In this document: positions 1 to 11,372 of the stretch, piece by piece
Numbering within the stretch: the stretch's first letter is position 1
How the letters are laid out: each line of letters starts with the position of its first letter
Origin: Bolinopsis microptera
Lineage: Eukaryota; Ctenophora; Tentaculata; Lobata; Bolinopsidae
Length of the DNA stretch: 64,000 nt
NCBI RefSeq assembly: GCF_026151205.1
Contig: NC_087083.1
Location: forward strand, 1,426,001-1,490,000
Reading direction: 5' to 3'
The notes under the pieces: model-generated
Seen by the model: only the letters and a program-made list of their open reading frames with translations
Told to the model about the DNA's origin: nothing
Database searches by the model: none
Made by a program: the position numbers and the translations under genes

Positions 1-2121
1 CTCTCCTCTTGTCTGTGATCTTTAGTATAAGTCTCAATCCCATCAAAAATCACAGTATAACTTCCGATTTTTAGGGATAAAGCTTCAATACTCCATTGCT
101 ACCGTCACCATAATTTGTCCCCACCCTTAAATTGAGCTTTTAGTGTGGTGAATTAGCCACCTCCATCAATGACTAAGTGGATCGTGAAGCTGCAAAATTT
201 AAAAAGAGTAGATTGGTTTATACCAAGAGCATCCTTATTTAGATTTCCTCCATCATCGTGATATAGATCAAATAAGCTCATCGGTCACCACAGTAACTCG
301 TATGGTAATTGCAAATCCTCTATTGAAGTCTCTCTACAGCAACCAAGACTAACGGTTAAAACACTTCAACGGATCGACGATGCAAAGCTTTATTATTCCC
401 TTTAACCTCTTTCTAGTTGTGTCAAGTCTTGTACTTTACCGTTAGACCTTATCTTATCGATGAATGTCAACTCCAACTAGCTCACGTTGAAGGACAGCCC
501 CAACGCCAAACATTCCTCGGGATTCACCTCATCGTTCGCCGAGGCTGTGATATAAGACCATCGAAACAGATATTAACTTAGATCCTTTCTATCTTCGATT
601 CTGTAAAGTCGACAGTAACTTTAAACCAAGTTATAAATTTTATCCAAATACATCACAGTTTTCTTGATAGATGACTTGTAAGATCTCATGGATGCCCAGC
701 ATTATTGGTACACCTCGCATCGATGAATTAGCTAAATGTAATCTCCAAAAACTGATATTCAAGCCATCTGATTCCGGTGCCACCCATAACTGTGACGGAC
801 CTCACGATTACGCATCCTTCCACTTGTTAAAATGCCACCACTATATTAGCCGCCCTCATAAGACTCTGCTCTATGGGAGAGGACAGTCCACACTCCGGCC
901 CACTCGTGACGTTTAACAAACCGTTGTGAAGCCCAGTTACATTATAGGTCTTATAAAGCGCCCCATACTAACTAAAAAGTAGCATCCTGCCACCAAATAC
1001 AGTCTAAAGCTTTGCATACTTCCCCTCCCCCAGCTGGCTGCAGAAGTAGCAGCATCAAAGCTACTGCTGATAAATAGCATATTGTAGTCGTGCAAAGTCA
1101 ACCTCACTGCTCTATGAAGGTCCATTTACCTAGTGTAATCATGTTGAGTGGTAATAATACCCATAGAGCTGCTGTACTACTGGTTTTGAAACAGTACTTT
1201 AGAAGCAGAGTTATTTTCTCTGATAGATCCTGAATAGATATCTTAAAGTTATCGACCTATATTTTCGTTCAACGTACATTTTGATGTAACCTACCAAGTC
1301 TATAGTACATCGTCGTAAACTTCTTCCTCTATAATGAAACACCAAAGACCGGCGTCGATCAGAAAGTGGCTCTCAACCTTTATTAGTAAGATCCTCCATC
1401 CGATAACTGGCGTGACAGTCTCCAGGATAACACTTAGTTTGAATGAGTCCACTAAACCCGATCCTGCCATTAAAATAGCCTAAGCAGCCAAGAAAAACTC
1501 GTGAATTGGAAAAGCCCTCAACCCTGACCACATAGCATCCCAGTTTCCATACTATTTCGGGTGGCCTTAAACCATAATGGCAAATCGAATGTGATTATCA
1601 TCGCTCACTGTAGGAATAACTTTTTAAAGACATTCAAACCAGAGTAGCATGTACGTCGAATAGCTGTCGTGGTTGGTGCAAAAATCGTTTGCTTGTTAGT
1701 TAACCTAGATATTGTAATTGATTTTATTTCCCGAGTAAGATTTGAAAAGCGTTACAAAATAATTTGTGTATTTTTTTCTGTAATATCAATAAATTGAGCA
1801 AAATTATGAGAAAAATTCCATTTATTTCGAAAAATAAAGCCCCAAATGTTCTGAAGCTATCATTTCCCCTGGACCATAATGGTGGCCATTTGCGGTCATT
1901 TATGCACGCCCCATGGAGAGCTCAAAACAACGGAGTCCGAATAACCATATTAGGGTGGGTCGTATGGTTTTTCTCCTGGATAAAATTGAACTATTAACAA
2001 TTTTTGCCCAAAAGTTTTCAGTCTGTACGTTTTTATTGTGTTCCTGGACTATGGACAACACATTCCAGTAGACAAACCTTGTGTACGAAGTTGTTCACAG
2101 CAAAATCGACTCTGCCCTCAC
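1..2121 (-). mobile_element. Nuclease-encoding TIR element, partial noisy copy
   Basis: This is a same-orientation, indel-riddled copy of the right 2.1 kb of the complete element at 47858-51403. The shared order is the 3' part of the nuclease gene at the left, the gene start near 1600, then the terminal inverted repeat ending in a noisy CCCTCAC followed by TA at 2122-2123. It is cut by the window start. Its gene runs on the minus strand and is broken everywhere by indels, so no ORF of any length survives. It mirrors the copy at 11373-14935 across the fold-back axis and may be the same molecule read twice. Confidence 0.85.
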
Positions 2122-2123
2122 TA

Positions 2124-4870
2124 AAGAATGTATTCCGAATGAAATCGCAAATTTGTAAAGAATTACTACGTTAAAACACGACATCTTGTCCGGACAGCGA
2201 CTATTGTTCCGACTCAGTTATCAAAAAAAGACAATTAAATGTCCGAATTGTGATATAAATTCAATACGACACCTTTCCAATTAAGAGACATGAATCAGAC
2301 TGTTACTAAGCTACTTTGTATACGAACAATTTTCAATTGAATATGAACTGAGCTGAACTCACATAGATTATTTCAATTGGATGTCGATATATTGGAACGA
2401 ATGTTATAATATAAATCAGTTCAGGACATGGTCAATCGACCTTGCTTGCGTCCGAGGGGTAATACTGAGATTGGTTGCGTTTTTGATTGCGATAACTGAT
2501 TCCATTACCGGCTCTCTATATGCACTGTAGGCTGTGATGTGATCGACAGCCTGTTACAGCTTGTTAGTGTAACGGCGAGCACGATCCTGTCCTCAAATAT
2601 CAATCACGTATCGATGGATCGGGATCTCATGATCAAGATCAGTATTATGACAGTGGGAGCCACTGGTATACTTGGTCCGAAAACTGATCCGGCCCACAAC
2701 GAGGGTCAGATCACCAATCACTAATAAGTGACGTTAATTAGTGATGTGAATTCACTGATTCATGTGAATGAATATAATGACACATAAAAGGGCTAGATCT
2801 GGGTAGGAGTTCACATAGTAAATTCTGTAAATCTAGCTGTACAATAAGAAGTAAACAGATCTGACGCTCGACTCGTAGGACCACAATAAGGCACGGTAGC
2901 TCTGCTTAGAAGGGGGTTCTCGTATCAAGGGAGTGAGACGTACTTGCCAAAGGCAGGAAGGGAGTGAAGCCGATCAAGTGTTCTAGTATATAACTGGATG
3001 ATAGAAGGTCGCCTTCTATCACAGACCATGCCCTACCTTCTTCCAAGTTTCCTAATTGGTTTCAAGGATCACGGATGTCAACAAGTCTGAGATTCAGAAC
3101 AGAAAAACTACACCTTGAAGCAATATCCCCTGAATACAAGCGACCACTCCTCTGCTGCGGTGCCAGAAGAACAAAACTCTAAATGATCCCTTCCACTGTT
3201 ACTCGCTCTCACAGACAAAACACTCTATTCCCATTGATGTAAACCCGATTCGCTACCACCACTGAGACACGAACTCCCTAACAAACGCACAAGAGGGAAG
3301 GCTGCAGAACAACCCCTGTCCGGCGACTCAGACACCGAAATCATAATGCCTTGTGATGCTACACATGAAGTAAACCAACGCACCTAGTCGAAGACTGACT
3401 CTTGAATTCCGTTCTTCCATCCAGCTGCATCATCTACAGAAGAGACAACAATTTATCCTCTTTGATGGGAAGACTGACAGTAGATGAAGAAGATATTTGC
3501 CCCAAAAGTTACACCATACATACCAGAGGATGAATTTGTGTTTCTGAATCAATTCGCCCAGTATTATTCAGGATCCAGAGCTCCCTCTGTGAGTAGTTTT
3601 TTATAAAGAGTGTTTCAAAGAAGTTTCAAACCCGCTGGAATCGCCCAAATCCCTCTGTTGCAAGAATATTTTCGTGCTATTAAGAACAAGCAGTTGTTAC
3701 AGAGTTATTCATTGGATTCGGCTTGCTGTTTGAAAAAGAATCCATCCAAAAAAGAGGAATTCCCACAGTAATCCCTGTACAACCATCTTCTACACGGCAT
3801 ACCCAACAAAGATTGAGTAATTGTTCGGCGTTGCGAATCCTTTAGTAATTATATTGAGTAATTTGTGTATTCTGAAGTATTATATCATGAAATCGATTTA
3901 ACGATTTAAAACATGTTATAACCAACCAATACATTGCTCAATTTGAGAAACATGTTCACATTCTTAATTTTATAGCTTCCTTCTATGTACAGAGTTGTCA
4001 TATGAAACTCTACCCCAGATCTAGCCCATTTCCGCTCAATTATATTCAATCCATGGATCAAATCACAAATTATTACGAGACAAGCGTCAAGCTTGCATGT
4101 AACTTACTAGGAATGACGTATATGGTAGTCCATACACTTCTGACCCAAGTCTGGCAAGCCGTTGTGAGCAACGTCACGAGATGTACCCGAGAGCTTGTGA
4201 AATACGAATGTGAAACCGTAAATTACAATTGTGATCCGAAAGTCGGACAGATGACGCCAAAAATTAACTTCTGTCGAAACCGAGCTAATTCGCCTGGATT
4301 TCGGGGATAGATCACTTAGCTACTAATGCATGGTCAAGAAAAAACCATTATCCGTTAATACAGTGTACGAGATTACCATATAACAGTTACTATAACTGAA
4401 AAAAAATACGACATCGAACGTATTTCTACAATGCTCACGGGTAATGTGGGGGGGGGCTGCTAGGTGATCGAAGAAGTTAAAATAAGGAACAAAAACCAGA
4501 TGTTACTGCAAAAGGTGAGGTTTAAACTTATAGCTGTAATTAACTGGTAATAGTAATACAGGAATCACAATATCTCTTACTGTTTTGACATGTCCGTGTC
4601 CTTATTTAGTTAAATCCTCCATAATCTGGTTTGGTACAATGGTCCCTTATCATAATGAGATTAACCATTTTCAAAAGTTGCTCAATCGTTATGTGCGAGT
4701 TGAATAAAATCAATTTTCAATGAATCACTTTCGATTATCCAGTTTTATCCATTAAGTACGACATGTAAGTTGACAATTAAATACTCCGACTTATAGCTCG
4801 ATAAGTCGAGACCTTCCCAGACGTTATTCTTCTCGCATTCAGAAGCTCAAACCAACCACCCCCCACGATG
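2124..4870. other. Unassigned left-arm sequence flanking the element
   Basis: No gene is recognised. The same sequence is present reversed at about 8690-11370. Comparing the arms suggests that 3100-3800 (mirror 9700-10340) might hold short conserved reading stretches, for example minus-strand residues around LGRKPDSATPLRNRTPYNVM at 10153-10335. Indels in both arms prevent a reliable frame. A C- or G-run (4449-4456, mirror ~9093-9104) and an A-rich tract are present. A short hairpin around gatagaaggtcgccttctatc lies near 3000. Confidence 0.3.
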
Positions 4871-4871
4871 T

Positions 4872-5524
4872 TCGGGAGCAGTATTAATAGCCCGAGCCCT
4901 GTCCGCGACGAACTGTCCACGAAACTGTCCACTCACAACTGTCCACTGAACACCTGTCTACACTTCATGTATAACTGCAAATAACATATCCCCTGCATCA
5001 AGCAACGGAGTTTGAGAAAAGTTATGATTTGTTACCAGATCATATACCGCAAATGTTATGAAAATTTGTGCGGTATGTATGGTATCTAGATGCAATTAGT
5101 TAACGACTAGCTATAATCAAACTATTGATTACGATTCAAATGTGGTCCGTGGAAATAAAATGATTACAATAATATGATTATACGTAGTCTAATTCCTTGA
5201 CATGGTACTCCTTCTGTACTAATGGACGAAATTAATTGAGACCCACGCCTCCTTCGAGAATGCTCGAGACTTCCTATTCCAGAAAAACCTCCAAAAGAGC
5301 ACCAAGTCCTGTCTCCTGGTGTAACGCATCTATTCCCGGTTCCTGCTCGTAAGGTTGCTTAATCGTTTCATAAGCCTTGACACCACCGGCTGATGAAAAA
5401 CCGTGCGATATGTGAACCTGCTTGATTCATGATACAGTTATTATGTCAGTAATAAGATCTGGTATACAGTTTGTTCGTGGACAGTTGTCCGCGACAAGGG
5501 GTCGGCTATCTAGATACTGCACAT
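4872..5524. mobile_element. Small non-autonomous TIR element (left-arm copy)
   Basis: An element of roughly 0.6 kb bounded by inverted ends that read about CCCGACCCTGTCCGCG followed by repeats of ctgtccacga. Left end 4891-4990, right end about 5475-5506. The inverted similarity extends outward through GCAGTAT / ATACTGC. No coding sequence is seen inside. It resembles a MITE. The mirror copy in the other arm is at 8030-8682. Confidence 0.6.
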
Positions 5525-5699
5525 GTTTCATACTTAATTAATTTCACTTCAAAGTTCCAAAAGAAGTTGTCTTGCTATTTTCCGATTATTTGCAGCAAAA
5601 TAAAAACAAATATAACAGCAGGTCTCAATTTTACCGTTTGATTTACTTTCCTATACAGCAGCAACTTAACAAGGATCTGAGAATAATCCGTAGAAACGT

Positions 5700-6125
5700 C
5701 TTCCGCCCCAGGTAATAAGTACATAAATTTCGACTCCGGCGAGACGTACAAATAGTTTTTACCTAAAACTCACAACCTGAATTCTGTAGACTTTTAAAAC
5801 TAGCTCTACCCCCTTAATGTGATGATGCTGAACCATTTATTATCCCAAGATTAGCCCTTAGCTCCCCATAAGAACTGATATATCTTGTAATAATACATAA
5901 ATTTTGCTCGCGAGAGGTAAAAATAGGTTGGACCTAAATACCCAACAACCTGAAGTCTGTAGACCTTTAAAACTATCTCTAACCCGACTAAAATTGATGA
6001 TTCTGATCATTTTCAATACCCAAATTGATATCCTATCCTCAATCAAAGTGGAGAAATGTGGGTTAGAAATCACGAAAGCGTCAAAAGGCGTGGTCAATTT
6101 GGAGCAAACTGCCCCATAATTCAAA
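5700..6125. repeat. Direct duplication of ~170 bp
   Basis: Two head-to-tail copies (about 5715-5835 and 5885-6005) share the order: acataaattt, a gcgag motif, aacctgaa, tctgtagac, tttaaaact. The mirrored arm carries the same pair at about 7560-7680 and 7735-7860. Short overlapping frames across this stretch are not taken as genes. Confidence 0.55.
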
Positions 6126-6239
6126 AAGCTACAAAGCCAAATTTTCTCGGGCGGAAGTACGGTGTACTACCGGAATGATTCTCCGAACATAGTCTAGTGC
6201 CTATGCAGTAAGAAAAATTATAGTTAAATGTGACCTGCT

Positions 6240-7330
6240 GTGACTATTTTAACTGCAACTAATTGGAAAATACTAGTCGTGGCTCGATTAGTAGCCACGT
6301 TTGTGGCTACTACCTGATTAGCATCCGGTTAGTAGCCGTCTAGTGACCACTGTTTCAAGTTGCCGGCAAGTATCCTTCAAGGAAGCCGTTTTGGACCCTC
6401 GAGAAGTATGGTTCTCGCATTAGAGACAAGCTAATAGCCGGCTAGTACCGCCTAGAAGCCACTTTTATGGTCAACTAGCCAGCGGCTAACCTGTTAGAAA
6501 TCGTGCTCGGTGACCATACTTATTAATGCCGGTTGGTAGCTGGTTTCATGTAAAAAATCTTTTAAGTGCCCGTACAGTGCCAAATAGACATGATAGAGGC
6601 CGTATAGAGGCGTATAAATAGTGGACCGCATAGTATAGGGCCAAACCTAAATCGCCCATTTTCCCATAAGGGAGCATATCTACTTAACTTGGGTTACTTG
6701 GGTTCTTCCATTAGAACCACTATCGTCAACAGAACGCGGCGACCACCCTTGGCCGCGAAGTTGCATGTCTTTTTTCTGTCGTCTGCGCAGTACCATCAAT
6801 AACTAATTCAATTCCCGTTCTCTGGCAACAACATCGGCGACACGGTGGTCAGCCATCTGATGACCCGATATAGGATCTATGAAGCAACCCAAGAACCAAT
6901 TTAAGAAGATATGCTCCCATATGGGGAAATGGCTATTAGGTTTGCCCAATACATGCGCCCACTATAATACGTGCCTCTATACGGTACTCTATAGTCAATC
7001 TGGCCACAGTACGGCACTTAAAAGATATTTTACAATGAAACCAGCTACCACCGCACTTAATAAGTGGTCACTAAGCCGATTACTCACAGGCTACTAGCCG
7101 CTAGTAACCATAACGTGATACAAGGTCGGTCACTAGCCGGCTAATACTTGTCTCTAAGCAGACCTACTATTCTCGAGGTCCCAAACCGTCATTCTAGCAG
7201 CACTAGCCGGCACTTGAAAAGTTCACTAGACGCTACTAACCGGCAGCAAATCGGCTAGTAGCCAACAAAGGTGGCTACTAATCGGCCACTACACTATTTC
7301 CATTAGTTGCAGTCAATAGTCTACAGCAGG
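6240..7330. repeat. Palindromic core rich in GTAGCC/GGCTAC hairpins
   Basis: The centre of the fold-back is itself bounded by inverted ends (gcaactaattgg at 6257, ccattagttgcag at ~7300) and filled with short hairpin motifs such as AGTAGCCAC-gttt-GTGGCTACT and ctagccggctaat. It may be a symmetric foldback transposon at the axis. The unpaired spacer at the centre is about 6763-6820. No gene is seen. Confidence 0.5.
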
Positions 7331-8029
7331 TGTCACAATTTACCTTAATTCTTTCTTACAGCAGCCAACTAGACAAGTTCTGATAAATTCCGGTGACCCT
7401 CTTTCCGCCCCGAGGAAACAAATATTTGGCTTTGGTAAGACTTTCTGAATATGGGCAGTCTTGCTCAAATTGACCACGCCCTTTGTGACGCATTCGTGAT
7501 TTCTAACCCACATATCTCCACTTTGTTATTGGAGAAAGGATATCAAACCTAGGTATGAAAATGACAAATCATCACCATGATTGGGTGAAGCATAGTTTTA
7601 AAGTCACAGACTTCAGGTTTTTCGAGTAATTAGGTCCAAAACCTATTTTTAACGCTCTCGCGACCAAACTCTGTACTATTTATTACAAGATAATCTCAGC
7701 TTCTGTGGTAGCCTAAGGCTCATCTTTGGCAAAAAATTGTCCAAGCAACATCACATTAGAGTGGGGTAAGCAAAGTTTTAAAGTTACAGAGCTTCAGTTG
7801 TTTGATATTCTTAGTCAAAACCTGTTGTACGCTCTCGCGAGTCGAAATATATGTACTTATAACCTCGGGCGGAAGACGATTACTACCGGAAATAATCACA
7901 GATCCTTGTAAGTTGCCTGCTGTAAGAAGAATCAAAGTTAAATTGCGACTGCTGTACTATTTGGCTGCAACTAATCGGAAAAAGCAAGACTCAACTTGTG
8001 CGAACATTGAAATTAATTAAGTATAAACA

Positions 8030-8682
8030 ATGTGGCAGTATCATATTAAGCCCGACCCTGTCCGCGGACAACTGTCCACGAAACAACATTATACAATCAT
8101 ATATACGCTAATAACAGTATCCCCTTGAATCCAGCAGGGTTCACATCATCTCACGCGAATTCAAAAAAGTCGGTGGGTTCAAGCTTGTTGAAACGATTAA
8201 TCAACCTACGAGCAGGGAACCAGGACATAGATGCGTTACACCCACACAACATGGAGCTCTTTAGAGGTTTTTCTGGATAGGAAGTCTCGAGCTTCACTAA
8301 GGAGGCCGTGTGTCCATTAAACTTTCGTCATTAGACAGAAATAACCATGTCAGGAATTATACTGACCTACAATCAATATTATTCGTAACTCATTTATAAC
8401 CAAGGGACCACATTTGAATCTAATCAAGTATTGATTATGCATCGAACTAATTGCCATCCAAGATACCATTCATACCATCATTTCATAACCTTAGGCGGTC
8501 ATATTTATCTGGAAACCAATCACTATTCCCAGAAACAACACCTTTGCTTGTTCAGGGTATAACTGTTATTATGCATTTTATAACATGATCGGTAACAGGT
8601 GTTCGTGGACAGTTGTTCGTGGACATTGGTCCGTGGACCGTAGTCCGCGACAGGGTCGGGCAATCTAGATACTGCCGACATG
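8030..8682. mobile_element. Small non-autonomous TIR element (right-arm copy)
   Basis: Mirror of the element at 4872-5524. The left end (8051) reads CCCGACCCTGTCCGCGGACA and the right end (8660) is its inverted match, GTCCGCGACAGGGTCGGG. The outer inverted similarity GGCAGTATC / GATACTGCC extends the ends to about 8030 and 8682. Near the ends the motif tgtccacga / tcgtggaca repeats several times. No ORF. Confidence 0.6.
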
Positions 8683-11372
8683 TGGGTGGACTGGTTTTTA
8701 GCATCTAATGCGAGAAACGTTCCTGGGATTTTGATATTCCCCTTCGACTTATCGAGCTAAAGCCGAGTATTTACTTGTCAAACTTACATGTCGTACTTAC
8801 TGGTAAAACTGGAAAATGAAATTATCATCATGGAAAATTGATTTATTCAACTCGCACCAACGTATTGAGCAACTTTTTTTGACATGGGTTAGAATCACTA
8901 TTGATAAGGGACCAATGAACCAAACCAGATAGAATTATTTAAACTAACTAAGGAAACGGCATTTCAAAAAGTAAAAAGCTATTTTTTATTCCAGTATTAC
9001 TATTACCGAAGTAATAACAGCTATAAGTAACTCAACCTTGCACGTAACAGCTCGATTTTTGTTCCCGTATTTAACTTCTTCGTCTCCAGCAACCCCCCCC
9101 CCCATTCCCGGGAGCTTGTGAAATACGAATAGGATTCCGTATATTTTTTCATAAAGTAACCTTATATGGTAATAGTCACTGTATTAGCAGGATTAATTCT
9201 TTTCTTTCATGCATAATTTAGTAGCTAATGATCCTATCCGACAGCCGAATTAGCGGTTTTCGACAGAAGTAATTTTTTGGCGACATCTGTCCGGACTTCG
9301 GATCACAATTGTAATTTCGGTCACATTCGTATTTCCACAAGTCTCACGGTAATCTCGTGACGTTGCACCCACGCTGCCAGACCTTGGGTTTCAGAAGGAT
9401 AAACTGACTACCATATACGTCATCAAGTATAACCTGCAACTTAACTTTGTCTCGTATCTATATTGAATTGATCAAGGATTGAATATATTGAGCTGTAATG
9501 GGCCTAGATTGGGGAGATTACAATATGACAACTCTACATAGAAGCATAAATTAAGAGTGAACATGTTTTGAAATTGAGACAATATTGGTAGGTTATAAAA
9601 TGTTAATAAAATGTTTAAATCGATTAATCGATATAATACCTTCAATACAACAAATTACTCAATATAATACTAAAGTATTTTCGCAACAGCGAAACAATTA
9701 CTCAATCTTTGTTGGTATGCCGTGTAGAAGAAAGGTTTACAGAGACTGCTGGAAATCCTCTTCTTTTTGGAAGATCTTTCAACAGCAAGCCGATCCAGAT
9801 GAAAATCTGTAACAACCTTTGTTCCTTAATAGCAGAAAATAATCTTGAACAGAGGGCTTTGGCGATTCTTCGTAATGAACCTCTTTGAAACCTCTTTAAA
9901 AACCTCTCCGAGGGAGCTCTGGATCCGAAAAATACTGGCGAAATGATTCCAGAACACCCACATATCCTCGGTGATATGTTATGGTGTACTTTGGGGAAAT
10001 ATCTACTCTCATCTCATGTCATTCTTCCCATACAAAAGAGATAAATTGTTTCGTCTCTTCTTGTAGATGTGCAGCTGGGAGGAAGAAGAATTCAAGAGAA
10101 GTCTTCGACTAGATAGCGTCTGGTTACTTCTGATGAAGGCACAGGAAGGACATCAGATATCAGTTCTGATACGCCGAACAGGATGTTGTTCTGCAGCCTT
10201 CCTCATGACGTTGTAAGGAGTTCGATTCCTCAGTGGGGTAGCCGAATCTGGTTTACGTCCCAATGGAAATAGTTGGTGGTCTGTGAGAGCGTGAGGTAAC
10301 AGTGGGCAGACATTAAGAGTTTGTTCTCCTGGCAACGACCAGCAGAGAAGAAGACGCTGTCATCAATTTCTTCCTGGTGTATGATATATCTGTCAGAATC
10401 AAGCACTTGTATGACATCCTGATGATCCTCTGAAACATTTAGACCTTAGAAAGGAGGCATGACTGTTGATAGAAGCGACCTTCTATCTTACCAGTATAAA
10501 TACCTAAAACACTTGATCGCTCCACTCCCCTTACATGCCTTTGGCAAGTACTCTCACATCCCTTAACGAAACCCCCCTTAAGCAAGAGCTCCCCGTCCCT
10601 ATTTGTCTTCGATGTCGAGCAGTCAATCATTTTACTTCTTAATGTACAGCTATGATTTAACATGAATTTACATGTGAACTCTACCCCAATCTAGCCCCAT
10701 TTATGTGTCACTTAAAGATTCAATCCATGAATCAGGAATCACATCACTAATTATAAAGTCCCTAATTATTGAGGTTGATCTGACCCCTCTTGGGGGCCGT
10801 ATCATTTTCGAACCAAGGTCTCCCATGGCTCCACTGTCCTAATCCTGATTTGATCCATTGAGATCCGATCCATCGATACGTGTTGACAATTTTGAGGACA
10901 TGGGAAGAAAAGGAGATCGTGCTAGCCGTACACTAACAAGCGTAACAGGGCTGTCGATCACATCACAGCCTACAGTTGCAAATAAAGAGAGCGGTATGGG
11001 GAAACAAGTTATCGCAATCCAAAACCGCAACCAACTCATTTTTTACCCTCGACGCAAGCAATGCTCGAAGGACCAAAACCAGAAACTGATTTATATAATA
11101 ACATTCGTCCAATATATCGACTCAAATGAAAATAAACTATTGTCGATTCACTCAGATCATATATCAAATTGGAAATTGTTACGTAAACAAAGTAGACTAG
11201 TAACATTTCAGAACATGTCCTCTAATTGGAAAGTTGTCGTATGAAATTTTAACACAATTCGTGACAAAGTCTTTTTCAGATAACTTAGTCGGACAATAGT
11301 CGCTGTCGACCGATGTCTTGTTACCGTAACTAATTCTTTCCAAATATGCGATTTCATTGGAATACATTTTTA

